64,000 bases of DNA from Martelella sp. NC20 (GTDB lineage Bacteria; Pseudomonadota; Alphaproteobacteria; Rhizobiales; Rhizobiaceae). This document shows, piece after piece, positions 1-9,094 of this stretch. The notes under the pieces are model-generated. The model worked only from the letters and a program-made list of their open reading frames with translations. It searched no databases and was not told the origin of the DNA. The stretch's first letter is position 1, and every line of letters begins with the position of its first letter. The translations under genes were made by a program, and so were the position numbers. Location: assembly GCF_013459645.1 (NCBI RefSeq), contig NZ_CP054862.1, forward strand, positions 124,001-188,000, in the 5' to 3' direction.

Positions 1-613
1 CGTCATCGTTTCCGCCTCCACCGCCATTGCCGTCACCATCGTTGCCTCGCTTGCCGGTTATGCGCTGTCGCGCTTTGCCTTCAAGACCAAATACTGGATC
101 GTGGCGCTGTTGCTGATCACCCAGATGTTTCCGCTGGTCATGCTGGTGGCGCCGATCTTCAAGCTTCTGTCGCCGCTCGGGCTGACCGACACGCTGGCGG
201 GCCTCATCATCGTCTATACCGCCTTCAACGTACCCTTCGCCACCTTCCTGATGCAATCCTTCTTCGACGGCATTCCGAAGGATCTCGAGGAAGCGGCGAT
301 GATCGACGGCGCGACCCGGTTCAAGGCGTTTCGCCAGATCATCCTGCCGCTCACCCTGCCGGGCATTGCCGCCACGCTCGGCTTCGTCTTCACCGCGGCC
401 TGGAGTGAGCTCCTGTTTGCCCTGATGCTGATTTCGGGCAACAGCGCGGCGACCTTTCCGGTCGGCCTCCTTACCTTCGTGTCCAAATTCTCCGTCGACT
501 TCGGTCAGATGATGGCCGCCGGCGTGCTCGCCCTCATTCCCGCCTGCATCTTCTTCCTCGCCATCCAGCGCTATCTCGTCAAAGGCCTGACCGCGGGCGC
601 CGTCAAAGGCTGA
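1..613 (+). CDS. ABC sugar transporter permease (3' part)
   Basis: Inner-membrane permease of a carbohydrate ABC importer, MalG/UgpE type. The reading frame is open from base 2, so the start lies before the window. The visible 203 residues are mostly hydrophobic segments, and the EAA loop that docks the ATPase is clear (EEAAMIDGA followed by ILPLTLPG). It ends 12 bases before the ATPase gene, so the two are co-transcribed. The substrate cannot be read from the permease; the family transports sugars, polyols or glycerol-3-phosphate. Confidence 0.93.
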   Translation, partial: VIVSASTAIAVTIVASLAGYALSRFAFKTKYWIVALLLITQMFPLVMLVAPIFKLLSPLGLTDTLAGLIIVYTAFNVPFATFLMQSFFDGIPKDLEEAAMIDGATRFKAFRQIILPLTLPGIAATLGFVFTAAWSELLFALMLISGNSAATFPVGLLTFVSKFSVDFGQMMAAGVLALIPACIFFLAIQRYLVKGLTAGAVKG

Positions 614-625
614 AAGGACTTCCAA

Positions 626-1693
626 ATGGCTTCCATCGATATTTCGGACGTGCGCAAGAGCTACGGCAGAACCCCGGTGCTCCACGGCGTCGACCTCAAC
701 ATCGAGGATGGCGAATTCGTCGTTCTTGTCGGCCCTTCGGGTTGCGGTAAATCGACGCTGTTGCGCATGATTGCCGGGCTTGAGGAGATCACCGACGGCG
801 ATATCGCCATTGCCGGCAGGCGGGTCAACGATCTGGCGCCCAAGGATCGCGATATCGCGATGGTGTTCCAGTCCTACGCGCTTTACCCGCATATGAGCGT
901 CGCCGACAATATGAGCTACAGCCTGCGCCTGCGCAGAACGCCCCGCGAAACTATCAAATCCGTGGTCGGCAGGGCCGCGACGATCCTCGGCCTCGATCCG
1001 CTTCTCGAACGCCGCCCGCGCGCACTGTCCGGCGGCCAGCGCCAGCGCGTCGCCATGGGGCGCGCCATCGTGCGCGAGCCGAAGGCGTTCCTGTTCGACG
1101 AGCCGCTGTCAAACCTCGACGCGCGCCTGCGCGAGCAGATGCGCGCCGAAATCAAGAAGCTCCACAAGAATATCGGCGCCACCTCGATCTACGTGACCCA
1201 TGACCAGATCGAGGCGATGACGCTTGCCGACCGGATCGTCGCCATGAATGGCGGCGTCGTCCAGCAGGTGGGAAGCCCGCTCGATCTCTACGACCGCCCC
1301 GTCAACCGCTTTGTCGCGGGTTTCATCGGCTCGCCGGGCATGAACTTTCTCGAGGGACAGTTGCGATTGAAGGAGAGCGGGCCGGTGCTGACGCTTGAGC
1401 GCGGCGTCGAGGTGGCGCTCCCGGTGCGCCCCGGCATGGAGGATGGCAGCGCCATGACGCTTGGCATCCGTCCGGAACATGTTGCCCTCTCGGTCGAAAG
1501 CGCTGCCGTCACCGCCGAAACCCAACTCATTGAGCCGACCGGCTTTGGTATCATCGTGCATCTCAATGTCGGAGGCCAGGACCTCAAGATGTTCACCCAG
1601 GATCGGGCCGCGCTTCGGTTCGAGGGCGAGATCACGGTATCGCTCCCGCCAGACCATCTCCACTTTTTCGACGACGCCGGCGATCGTGTTTAG
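626..1693 (+). CDS. ABC transporter ATPase, MalK/UgpC type
   Basis: Cytoplasmic ATPase of 355 residues that powers the permease just upstream. Walker A is GPSGCGKST (near residues 38-46), the signature is LSGGQRQRVAMGRA, Walker B is [12 protein letters not shown] and the switch histidine is in VTHDQIEAMTLADR. The C-terminal third (from about residue 235) has the regulatory OB-fold region of the MalK/UgpC/SmoK group, including GIRPEHVAL. The start ATG is preceded by AAAGGACTTCC. It appears to be the last gene of its operon; a gene-free stretch follows. Confidence 0.95.
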   Translation: MASIDISDVRKSYGRTPVLHGVDLNIEDGEFVVLVGPSGCGKSTLLRMIAGLEEITDGDIAIAGRRVNDLAPKDRDIAMVFQSYALYPHMSVADNMSYSLRLRRTPRETIKSVVGRAATILGLDPLLERRPRALSGGQRQRVAMGRAIVREPKAFLFDEPLSNLDARLREQMRAEIKKLHKNIGATSIYVTHDQIEAMTLADRIVAMNGGVVQQVGSPLDLYDRPVNRFVAGFIGSPGMNFLEGQLRLKESGPVLTLERGVEVALPVRPGMEDGSAMTLGIRPEHVALSVESAAVTAETQLIEPTGFGIIVHLNVGGQDLKMFTQDRAALRFEGEITVSLPPDHLHFFDDAGDRV

Positions 1694-2124
1694 GTGAGGT
1701 CAACAATTGTCTTTGAAACGATTGTTCATCAAAGTCTCGATGCGTCGCGAAACATGCAGCGCTTCTATCGAGTCAACGTCGAACAAACCCTATTCGCCGA
1801 CGAGGGCGGTGGTGCGGGAATGATGTCGTTTCGAAAGCAGAGACGTCTGAACTGCTGCCGGTTGCGATGATATGAGGATAAGGTCGTGACCAAGAGACTC
1901 GAGAGTATTTATGACGAGACGTATGGCTGGATTTGAGTGACGTGTTCCATTTTGATGGACAGCATCAGGTCTTGAAGGGATACGAACAGACGACACGTCG
2001 TTCACTCGGGACGCCGACGGTTAGGACCGTTTTGCCTTATATGAGAGAAATGCTAATCTGGAATTCCACTATAAGATGAGACATCAAGGTAAATGCTTGT
2101 CAAAGCGAAAACCGATCGCGTCAA
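1694..2124. other. Gene-free stretch after sugar ABC operon
   Basis: About 430 bases in which I see no credible gene on either strand. A weak inverted repeat (CTTTGA near 1712, TCAAAG near 1730) lies just after the ATPase stop but lacks a T-run. Composition is less GC-rich than the flanking genes. The stretch runs into the IS66 remnant and may be decayed insertion-sequence DNA. Confidence 0.5.
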
Positions 2125-2399
2125 TCGCGAGGCGGCATATCAACTGAGGCGACCGTCTCCCAAGTGCTGGTCTCCAAATACACTGCTCACTTACCCCTCC
2201 ACAGGCAGGCTCAAATCCACTTGCGCCGGGGATCGATCTCGACCGCTTGACACCCACCGACTGGGTCGGCCGCACCGCCTGGCACCTACGCCCGTTACGC
2301 CAAAGGCTGATCGTACATCTGAAGGCTTCGTCAAAGCTCTTCGCCGACCAGTCTTCCGCTCCCGTATTCAACTCGGACGACTGGAGCGCCACTCATCGT
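2125..2399 (+). pseudogene. IS66-family transposase remnant
   Basis: Translating in two frames recovers pieces of a TnpC-type IS66 transposase: TEATVSQVLVSKY and LPLHRQAQIHLRRG in one frame (about 2140-2230), then LDRLTPTDWVGRTAWHLRPL and KLFADQSSAPV in another (about 2235-2370). These match my memory of the IS66 motifs VLVSKYADHLPLYRQAQI and ADWVGRAAWHLRPL. A frameshift near 2230 and loss of both ends make it inactive. It stops at the 3' end of the neighbouring tctA on the other strand. Confidence 0.7.
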
Positions 2400-3905
2400 T
2401 TACAATTCGCGGCGGCTCCAGATCGCCCTAAATGGGGCCTTGAGCAGGCCGAATGCCATCACCAGCAGCACCAGTGTGCTGAAACTTGCGGTCAGCGGCT
2501 TGGCAAAGAAAATGCTCCACTCCCCCTGCCCCAGCATAATGGACTGTCGCAGGTAGTTCTCGGCAAGCGGCGACAGGACGAGCGCCAGGATGAACGGGCC
2601 CGTGGGGTAGTCTGCGCGTTTCATCATGTAGCCAATGAGTCCAAAAATCGCGGTGACCCAGATATCGAAAAGCCCGTAATTGATCGCAAAGGCGCCGACC
2701 AGACAGAAGGCCAGGACGATGGCGCTGAGGTGCTTCTGGATGATCCGCAATGCGTTGACGAAAACCGGGATCAACATAATGTTGGACAGCAGCAGGAAGA
2801 AATTCGCGATGATGAGCCCGGCGATGGTCCCCCAGACGATATCGGCGGATTGCACCATGAGCATCGGTCCGGGATTGAGCCCGAACATGACCAGCGCGCC
2901 TAGCATGATTGCCGTGCCGCCTGAGCCTGGAATGCCCAGCGCCAGGAGCGGGATCAGCGAACCGGGCACGGCTGCATTGTTCGCTGCTTCGGGCGAAGCC
3001 AGACCCTCGATAGCCCCCTTGCCAAACCGCTCGGGCGTCTTCGTCAGTTTCCTTTCGGTCGTATAGGATACGAAGGTGGCGATCGTTGCGCCGGCTCCGG
3101 GCAGAACGCCGATCAGCGTGCCCAGCGTTGAGCCGCGCAGGATCGGCAGCGCCGTTTGGCGCAGCTCGCTCCGGTTTGGCACAAACTCTCCGAAGCGGAA
3201 GCGCGGTTTGCCCATCTCAAGGCGAACCCGTTCCTCGATGCCCACCAGGACTTCCCCAATACCGTATAGACCAATAATGACAGCGACAAAATCGACGCCG
3301 TCGATCAGTTCGGGCATGATGACGAAGCGGGCATTGCCTGACACGTAGTCGCTGCCGATGGTGCTGATCAGGACGCCAAAGAATGTCGCGATCAAGGCCT
3401 TGATCGGATCTGCGCCCGCGAGGACGACAATCATACTGAGACCAAGCAACATCAGCATGAAATATTCCGGCGGCCCGAGGAAGATCGCATATTCGGCGAT
3501 GACCGGCGCGAAAAGCACCAGCACCGCGAGACCGAACAAGCCGCCGATGAAAGAGGCTATCGCCGAGATTCCGAGCGCCAGGCCTCCCTTGCCCTTCTGC
3601 ATCATCGGGTAACCCTCTATCGCCGTCACGATAGCTGGTGCGTCGCCCGGCGTATTGATCAGGATCGAAGTCAGGCGTCCGCCATACATCGTGCCCATAT
3701 AGACGCCGGTCAGCAGGCTCAATCCGGAGATAGGGTTCATCCCGAAGGTAAGCGGCATCATCAGCGCGATCCCCGCCGACGGACCAAGCCCCGGCAAGGC
3801 GCCGACGACGGTGCCAATCATTCCGGCCGCAAAAATCAGCACCAAGTTGCCCGGCGAAGCAAACTGAGCCATCGCCGAAAAGAGTTCGGACAGCGAATGT
3901 AGCAT
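2400..3905 (-). CDS. tctA: Tripartite tricarboxylate transporter, TctA permease
   Basis: Large membrane subunit (501 residues, about 11-12 hydrophobic segments) of a TTT-family importer that moves carboxylates handed over by a TctC binding protein. Family motifs: GALPGLGPSAGIALMMPLTFGM near the N-terminus, GVYMGTMYGGRLTSILINTPG, and the second-half repeat GVLPGAGATIATFVSYTTERK with SPEAANNAAVPGSLIPLLALGIPG. I chose the ATG at 3905, preceded by AGG at suitable spacing, over a TTG six bases earlier. It lies 18 bases after tctB. Because tctB is interrupted by an IS, this permease may be poorly expressed or non-functional in this strain. Confidence 0.92.
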   Translation of the reverse strand: MLHSLSELFSAMAQFASPGNLVLIFAAGMIGTVVGALPGLGPSAGIALMMPLTFGMNPISGLSLLTGVYMGTMYGGRLTSILINTPGDAPAIVTAIEGYPMMQKGKGGLALGISAIASFIGGLFGLAVLVLFAPVIAEYAIFLGPPEYFMLMLLGLSMIVVLAGADPIKALIATFFGVLISTIGSDYVSGNARFVIMPELIDGVDFVAVIIGLYGIGEVLVGIEERVRLEMGKPRFRFGEFVPNRSELRQTALPILRGSTLGTLIGVLPGAGATIATFVSYTTERKLTKTPERFGKGAIEGLASPEAANNAAVPGSLIPLLALGIPGSGGTAIMLGALVMFGLNPGPMLMVQSADIVWGTIAGLIIANFFLLLSNIMLIPVFVNALRIIQKHLSAIVLAFCLVGAFAINYGLFDIWVTAIFGLIGYMMKRADYPTGPFILALVLSPLAENYLRQSIMLGQGEWSIFFAKPLTASFSTLVLLVMAFGLLKAPFRAIWSRREL

Positions 3906-4303
3906 TTGCAAACCTATAAAAGCTCAAGTGATGGGTAGGCCGAGCCAGACAGCGAAGATCAGGTACAGGACAGCGGTTGTTGAGACGCTGACAAACAGCG
4001 AGATTGGCAACGGGTGTCGTATCACCCCCCAGGAAACCAGAAACACGATCGCCGCGACCGGGCCAAAGACCGAACCGAACGACATGGCGGCAACGCCGAA
4101 GCCGATAATCGCAATTGCAAGCCCGAGCCCAACCAGGTTAGGGGGCTGCCTATCGGTTGCTTGCGTCACCACAGCCGGCCGGGCACGCAGAAGCTTGACC
4201 GCCTGAACAGCACAGCAGAACAGCATCAGTGATGCGATGACGACAGGCACGAAACCCGGCCCGAAAGAATATTCGTCCGCAAATTTCAGATGGGCCGAAC
4301 CGT

Positions 4304-5386
4304 CTAGTGGTTTGATTCCAACGTTTGGAACCCTCGGTTTCGTGCGGTGATGATGTCCTCGGGATCGGCTTTCCAGACAAATGGCTTGGGACAGTCAGCA
4401 TTGTATTCGCGCACGAAACGGTTGATTGCGGCCTGCAGATCGACGACGGAATGGAAGACCCCGTATTTGAGCCTTCGCCGTGTGAGTTTGGCGAAGAAGC
4501 CCTCGACGGCGTTGAGCCAGGAGCAGGATGTCGGGGTGAAGTGGAAGGTCCAGCGCGGATGGCGGGCGAGCCAGGCGCGGACCTTGTCCTTTTTGTGTAC
4601 GGCGTAATTGTCGAGGATGACGTGGATGGCCTTGTCTTGCGGCACCTCGCGCTCGATGCGGTTGAGGAAGCGGATGAACTCCTGATGGCGGTGGCGCTGC
4701 ATGTTCTGGCCGATGACCGTGCCATCCAGCACGTTGAGCGCGGCAAACAGAGTGGTGGTGCCGTGGCGCTTGTAATCGTGGGTCATGGTGCCGGCACGGC
4801 CCTTCTTCATCGGCAGTCCGGGCTGGGTTCTGTCGAGAGCCTGTATCTGTGATTTCTCGTCAACCGACAGCACCACGGCATGGGCCGGCGGGTCGACATA
4901 AAGACCAACGATGTCGGTGAGCTTTTCGGCGAAGGCTGGATCGTTGGAGAGTTTGAACTGCCTCCAGCGATGCGGGCTGAGACCGTGAGCCTTCCAGATC
5001 GCCTGAACCGTCGAGGCCGCGATGCCGGCGACCCTGGCCATGGCGCGCAGCGTCCAGTGTGTTGCCTCGTGCGGCGGCGGTTCCTGCGTCAAGCGGACGA
5101 TCTCGGCAACACGCTCCGGCGGGACCGGCGCCTTGCCGGGTGGCCGGGACCGGTCATGAAGCAGGCCGTCGACGCCCTCATGCATGAACCGCTCCTGCCA
5201 GCGCCACACACAGGTTTTCGACTTGCCGGTCTCGGCCATGATCGCCGAGGTGCCCAGACCATCGTCGCTCAGAAGGATGATACGTGCCCGCCAGACGTGC
5301 TTCTGTGGGCTGTTCGGGGCCGCGACGATGGCGCTCAATCGCTGCCGGTCGTCGGGAGATACCGTAAAGGAAATGTTGCTGCGCAT
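4304..5386 (-). CDS. IS630-family transposase
   Basis: Transposase of 360 residues. The N-terminal half carries helix-turn-helix domains (GTSAIMAETGKSKTCVWRW; then a winged-helix region around HEATHWTLRAMARVAG), and the C-terminal half a DDE catalytic domain: D in VVLSVDEKSQ (about 176), D in HVILDNYAVHK (about 259) and E in SWLNAVEGFFAKL (about 295). Start taken as the ATG at 5386; a GTG at 5401 is possible. The stop codon TAG (4306-4304) is formed by the duplicated TA plus the first host base, so it is not encoded inside the element. No frameshift is seen. Confidence 0.93.
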   Translation of the reverse strand: MRSNISFTVSPDDRQRLSAIVAAPNSPQKHVWRARIILLSDDGLGTSAIMAETGKSKTCVWRWQERFMHEGVDGLLHDRSRPPGKAPVPPERVAEIVRLTQEPPPHEATHWTLRAMARVAGIAASTVQAIWKAHGLSPHRWRQFKLSNDPAFAEKLTDIVGLYVDPPAHAVVLSVDEKSQIQALDRTQPGLPMKKGRAGTMTHDYKRHGTTTLFAALNVLDGTVIGQNMQRHRHQEFIRFLNRIEREVPQDKAIHVILDNYAVHKKDKVRAWLARHPRWTFHFTPTSCSWLNAVEGFFAKLTRRRLKYGVFHSVVDLQAAINRFVREYNADCPKPFVWKADPEDIITARNRGFQTLESNH

Positions 5387-5455
5387 GCCGCAGACTCGCA
5401 CATCTCAAAGCGGTTGGGAATCAACCAACGGACTCCTTTGATCCGATCAATCCAC
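4307..5455 (-). mobile_element. IS630-family insertion sequence in tctB
   Basis: A complete element of 1149 bases flanked by TA on both sides (4305-4306 and 5456-5457), the target duplication expected for IS630/Tc1-mariner transposition. Its ends are inverted repeats: GTGGTTTGAT reading inward from 4307 and GTGGATTGAT reading inward from 5455, nine of ten bases matching. It carries a single transposase gene on the minus strand, the same direction as tctB. The clean in-frame target and intact transposase suggest a recent insertion. Confidence 0.9.
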
Positions 5456-5523
5456 TAGGATGCCGACGGCGAAAGCCGTCAGCAAACCCAAGAAGATCAA
5501 ATGGATCCCTTTTTCCAACTCAG

Positions 5524-6495
5524 TCACCCTTTCAGAAGGTCGAGCCGTTCCAGGGTCGAGCGATACAGTTCGTTGGTCTGCTCCAGATAGGCCCCGAAAG
5601 CATCGGGCCCGAGGTAGCCCGGGATGATCCCGTTGGGCTCGAGATACTGCGTTTTCCACGCATCGGTGGCCTGAAGCTTCTCGACCATGTTCGACAGGTA
5701 GTTCTTTTCATCTTCGGGAATGTCCTTGGCAGCCACCACGCCTCGGAAAACCGAAGCGACGACATCGAAGCCGCTTTCCTTGAAGGTGGGCAGATCCGGG
5801 AACATTATCGCCCGCTCATCGGTGGAGATAGCGATTGCCCGCACCCGTCCGGCTTCGATGAATTCCTTGATCGCACCGGGGTTGATCATCGCTGCGTCGA
5901 CCTGGCCGCTGAGGACCGCCGTGGAGACCTCTCCATCTCCCTGGAAAGGGATAAAGTTGAAGGTCTTTTCCATTCTGTCGCCGAGAAGAAGCGTCACGAT
6001 ATTCTCGATCTGTCCGCGCCCGCCGCCGGCGATGTTGAGAACGCGTTCGGCGTTCTTGACATCATCGAGCGACTTGATCGGGGATTTGGCTGGCACGACC
6101 ATGATGACCGGGTCGATGCCCAGCCGGGCAATCGGGGTAAAATCCGTGTAGTTGAGGCCGACATCCGTGGTCAACGGGGTGGTGATGAATGAGGAGGTCG
6201 CGGACATCAGATAATGTCCATCCCCCTTATGAGAGTTCAGGTAGCCCAGCGAGGTGGCGCCGGCGCCGCCGGGTTTATTCACCACATTGATGCTGGCGTC
6301 GACAATCTTCTTGGACTGGATGATTTTGGCCATCATGCGCAGCATCGTATCGTGCCCGCCGCCCGGGCCGTAGCCGGCTACGAATTCGAGGCCCCGCGAC
6401 CCCGGAAACTCCTGTGCCGCCGCCGGCATGATGGTTGCCGCCGTCAGCGCAACTGCCGTCATCACGGCTTTGAAACTGTTTCTGAACACTGTCAT
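5524..6495 (-). CDS. tctC: TctC-type periplasmic carboxylate-binding protein
   Basis: Periplasmic binding protein (323 residues) that captures a carboxylate for the TctAB permease. It has a signal peptide ending AAAQ near residue 28, then the Bug/TctC family features: PGGGHDTMLRMMAKI-type early loop, NKPGGAGATSLGYL, and the late EFIEAGRVRAIAIST/LPTFKESGFDV stretch. Start taken at the ATG at 6495, which has GGAGGAAGAT in front; an in-frame start at 6531 has none. It is followed with a four-base overlap by the interrupted tctB and preceded by the RraA-like gene. Confidence 0.92.
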   Translation of the reverse strand: MTVFRNSFKAVMTAVALTAATIMPAAAQEFPGSRGLEFVAGYGPGGGHDTMLRMMAKIIQSKKIVDASINVVNKPGGAGATSLGYLNSHKGDGHYLMSATSSFITTPLTTDVGLNYTDFTPIARLGIDPVIMVVPAKSPIKSLDDVKNAERVLNIAGGGRGQIENIVTLLLGDRMEKTFNFIPFQGDGEVSTAVLSGQVDAAMINPGAIKEFIEAGRVRAIAISTDERAIMFPDLPTFKESGFDVVASVFRGVVAAKDIPEDEKNYLSNMVEKLQATDAWKTQYLEPNGIIPGYLGPDAFGAYLEQTNELYRSTLERLDLLKG

Positions 6496-6548
6496 ATCTT
6501 CCTCCCGTTTTGAAAAATCAGGCTTCGGCAATCACATCGACGCCGGCC

Positions 6549-7226
6549 TCAATCCATGAATTCACATCCCAGCTGATGCAGCGTCTGGTCGATCCAGTCG
6601 CCCTTGTATGCACCCTGAAGCGTATCTTGAAGCTGCGCCCCCTCGGAGGCGTGCTTCGTCTCGGCTCGGGTCAGAACCGCGCCCACAGAGGAGCGAGGCA
6701 CCGCCAGAACGCCATCCCGATCTCCGACGATCAGATCTCCGGGGTGAACGATCATCGTACCCAGAGCAATGGGCAGACCGATCTCGCCGGGGCCGTCCTT
6801 GTAGGGGCCACGATGGCAAACGCCGCTGGCAAAAACCGGTATGTCCTGCTGGCTGATTGCCTCCACATCTCGGATGGCGCCGTAAATCACGATCCCTGCG
6901 ACGCCGGAGCATGCGCCCCGCGCCAGCATCAGTTCGCCCATGATCGCATTGTCGAGTGCACCGCCTGCATCGACCACAATTACCTCGCCCGGCCGCACCA
7001 TCTGTAATGCCTTGTGCAGCATCAGGTTGTCGCCGGGGCGCACGCTGACGGTCAGGGCGGGCCCGGCCATCGCACCTGCGCGGTGCATCGGACGCAGGCT
7101 GGCCGGGGCCGCGAAACGGCGTGACATAACGTCACTTATGTTGGAGACCGGCAGGCTCTTTGCGCGCTGCACCTCGGCCTCGCTCACCCTGTCCCAATTT
7201 GTCTTGACGCGGAAACCTTCGGTCAT
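6549..7226 (-). CDS. RraA-like aldolase family protein
   Basis: Cytoplasmic protein of 225 residues in the RraA/4-hydroxy-4-methyl-2-oxoglutarate aldolase family. Visible motifs: the glycine-rich GELMLA region, GAIRD (the Arg-Asp pair that binds substrate and metal in catalytic members), HRGPYKDGPGE and GDRDGVLAVP. The start at 7226 has AGGAAA in front and lies 8 bases after the dehydrogenase stop. Known members cleave 4-hydroxy-4-methyl-2-oxoglutarate or 4-carboxy-4-hydroxy-2-oxoadipate to pyruvate plus a second acid, or decarboxylate oxaloacetate. Here a related branched hydroxy-oxo-acid is likely, by context only. A close paralogue lies at 20667-21347. Confidence 0.88.
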   Translation of the reverse strand: MTEGFRVKTNWDRVSEAEVQRAKSLPVSNISDVMSRRFAAPASLRPMHRAGAMAGPALTVSVRPGDNLMLHKALQMVRPGEVIVVDAGGALDNAIMGELMLARGACSGVAGIVIYGAIRDVEAISQQDIPVFASGVCHRGPYKDGPGEIGLPIALGTMIVHPGDLIVGDRDGVLAVPRSSVGAVLTRAETKHASEGAQLQDTLQGAYKGDWIDQTLHQLGCEFMD

Positions 7227-7234
7227 GTCATTTC

Positions 7235-8233
7235 CTATTCCTGAAGCCCGCCGAGAACGGCGGCCTTGGCATGAAACTCGGCGGGGATGGTTTTGCCCGC
7301 CAGATGATCGATAATGAGCTGCGCCGCTGTCGTCGCCATGGCGCGCTCCGCTCCCGGCGTCAGACCTGCGGCATGCGGGGAGACGATCAGGTTCGGCGCG
7401 CCCCACAGAGACAAACTTGCCGGAGGCGGCTCCTGCTCGAAACTGTCGATCCCCGCTCCGGCGATCTCTCCGGCTATCAGCACCTCGGCCAGCGCCTCTT
7501 CGTCAACGATCCCGCCGCGCGCTGTGTTGATCAAGACAGCCTCGGGCTTCAGCGCCGCCAGAAAACGCCTGTCGACCAGATGACGAGTCTTGCTCGTGAG
7601 CGGGCAGTGCAGGGAAACGATATCGGCCTCGCCAAGCATGTCCTCGATTGCGCTCACCAGCGTGATGTTGTCGCGGCCCAGTGTGTCGCGGGCTTCGGCA
7701 TCGCAGCCGGGGTCAAAGGCGCTGACCTCCATCCCCAGCCCCTTGGCGAGCGTGGCGACCTCACGCCCGATCACGCCCAATCCCACCAGTGCCAACCGGG
7801 CACCCTTGATATCCCGGCCGATAAACGAGGATTTCATCCACTCGCCGCTCTTCGTCGCCTTGTCGAGTTGCGGCAGCGATTTGAGCAGGGAAAGGATCAA
7901 AGCGATGGTATGCTCGGCTACGGAACGCGCATTCGCACCGACGGCGCGGTAGACCGGTATGCTCAAATCCTCGGCCGCTGCCAGATTGATGTTGTTGACC
8001 CCGCTGCCGTGCTTGACGATCACCTTCAACGCGCTCGACGCGGCGATGACCTCACGCGTAATTCGCCCCTGAGATACCATGATCGCGTCGACCCGGGCCT
8101 CCGAGGCGGTGCGAACAACCTCCTCGCCAGTCGCATACGGAGGCGAAAACAGACATTCGAAGCCGGCTTCGCCCAGCATTGCGACGGCATCCGGGTGAAT
8201 TCGGTCGCGGGTTACGAGAACTGTTCGGGGCAT
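7235..8233 (-). CDS. D-2-hydroxyacid dehydrogenase, NAD-dependent
   Basis: Cytoplasmic oxidoreductase of 332 residues of the SerA/GyaR/LdhA family, interconverting a 2-hydroxy acid and a 2-oxo acid. The Rossmann motif is GLGVIG; the catalytic Arg is in NTARGGIVDE, Glu in DSFEQEPP and His in SPHAAG, all present. It lacks the C-terminal ACT domain of long SerA enzymes. It is the first gene of the minus-strand cassette, divergent from the GntR gene, so it probably feeds the RraA-like enzyme with an oxo acid made from the imported hydroxy acid (inference). Confidence 0.92.
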   Translation of the reverse strand: MPRTVLVTRDRIHPDAVAMLGEAGFECLFSPPYATGEEVVRTASEARVDAIMVSQGRITREVIAASSALKVIVKHGSGVNNINLAAAEDLSIPVYRAVGANARSVAEHTIALILSLLKSLPQLDKATKSGEWMKSSFIGRDIKGARLALVGLGVIGREVATLAKGLGMEVSAFDPGCDAEARDTLGRDNITLVSAIEDMLGEADIVSLHCPLTSKTRHLVDRRFLAALKPEAVLINTARGGIVDEEALAEVLIAGEIAGAGIDSFEQEPPPASLSLWGAPNLIVSPHAAGLTPGAERAMATTAAQLIIDHLAGKTIPAEFHAKAAVLGGLQE

Positions 8234-8382
8234 GAATGCAGGCTTTCAACTGTATGCATAATGCAACTTAACTGCTATTTCTGTATACCAATTGCCGAGA
8301 ATGCGTCAACCTTGATGCTGCGGTAAATTGTGTGCTAGACACAAGTTACCGAGTTTCACATTGTTTTTTTGAGGTTTTTATC
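8234..8382. promoter_or_regulatory. Divergent promoter region with small palindrome
   Basis: The AT-richer gap between the divergent dehydrogenase and GntR genes. It holds the inverted repeat TGCATAATGCA (8255-8265), close to the dehydrogenase start, and the related elements TGTATGCA (8251) and TGTATACC (8282). Short interrupted palindromes in such gaps are usual operator sites for GntR/FCD regulators; assignment to this regulator is inference. Confidence 0.5.
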
Positions 8383-9069
8383 TTGAGCGCCAACAGCAAG
8401 GCAGAGGACTCTCTGGGAGAGGCTGTATACGGTAAAGTGCGCGAGTTGCTGCGCGACGGGACACTCGCTCCGGCCGACCGGATCAGTGAGCAGAGCCTTT
8501 GCAAGCTATTCAATGTCAGCCGGACTCCGGCGCGCGAAGCCTTACAGCGTCTGCTCAGCGAAGGATTCCTAGCGCATACCAGTGGTGGGCGAATGGTTGT
8601 CGCCACCATCGATATCGCGCGTGCCGAAGAAATCTATGACATGCGCGAAGCAGTGGAGTGTCTGGCTGCGCGCCTTGCCGCCAAGCGGGCGAACACGTCG
8701 AATCTGATAGAGCTGCGCTCTATCCTCACCGATCAGGAGAAGGGGCAAAGGAACGAAACTGAGTTTCTCGGAGTCAATGATCGCTTTCATAGATGTATCT
8801 ACCGGATCTCGAACAATCGATATGTCCAGCACACCGCCGAGATTCTGCTGGCCTCCGCCGAAATGATACGGGGACAGACGGAAGGACGCTATGATTACGA
8901 AGCCTGGTCGCTCAAGGATCACCTCGCCATATATGCCGCTATCGAAAACGGCGATGTCGCTGCGGCGGAAGAGGCCGCCCGGCAGCATATTCGCCGCGGA
9001 CGGTTCCAGCGCCTCGCATTGCTGCTTGAAGGAACTGACAAAGCAGGGTCCGAAAAGTCGGACGATTGA
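8383..9069 (+). CDS. GntR-family regulator, FCD subfamily
   Basis: Transcription regulator of 228 residues. The N-terminal winged helix (about residues 10-75) shows LCKLFNVSRTPAREALQRLLSEGFL, the typical GntR recognition region, and the C-terminal all-helical FCD domain keeps the metal/ligand histidines (NDRFHRCIY and KDHLAIYAAIENGD...RQHIRRG). I favour the TTG at 8383 because GAGG lies 8 bases in front; a GTG at 8332 would add 17 unconserved residues. It faces the dehydrogenase/RraA/Tct cassette and most likely represses it until the imported acid or a product binds. Confidence 0.88.
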   Translation: MSANSKAEDSLGEAVYGKVRELLRDGTLAPADRISEQSLCKLFNVSRTPAREALQRLLSEGFLAHTSGGRMVVATIDIARAEEIYDMREAVECLAARLAAKRANTSNLIELRSILTDQEKGQRNETEFLGVNDRFHRCIYRISNNRYVQHTAEILLASAEMIRGQTEGRYDYEAWSLKDHLAIYAAIENGDVAAAEEAARQHIRRGRFQRLALLLEGTDKAGSEKSDD

Positions 9070-9094
9070 CGCCATTTAATGACGGCAACGAGCC

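Larger units (their letters stand above)
3924..5527 (-). pseudogene. tctB: tctB interrupted by IS630-family element
   Basis: Small membrane subunit of the TTT importer, split in two by an insertion. The 5' part reads from a GTG at 5527 (overlapping the tctC stop as GTGA) through TELEKGIHLIFLGLLTAFAVGIL. The 3' part resumes at 4304 as DGSAHLKFADEYSFGPGF and runs through three more hydrophobic segments to 3924. Removing the element and one TA copy joins the parts in frame, giving about 133 residues, so nothing but the insertion has damaged the gene. A GTG at 4250 could start a truncated 108-residue product lacking the first segment. Confidence 0.9.
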
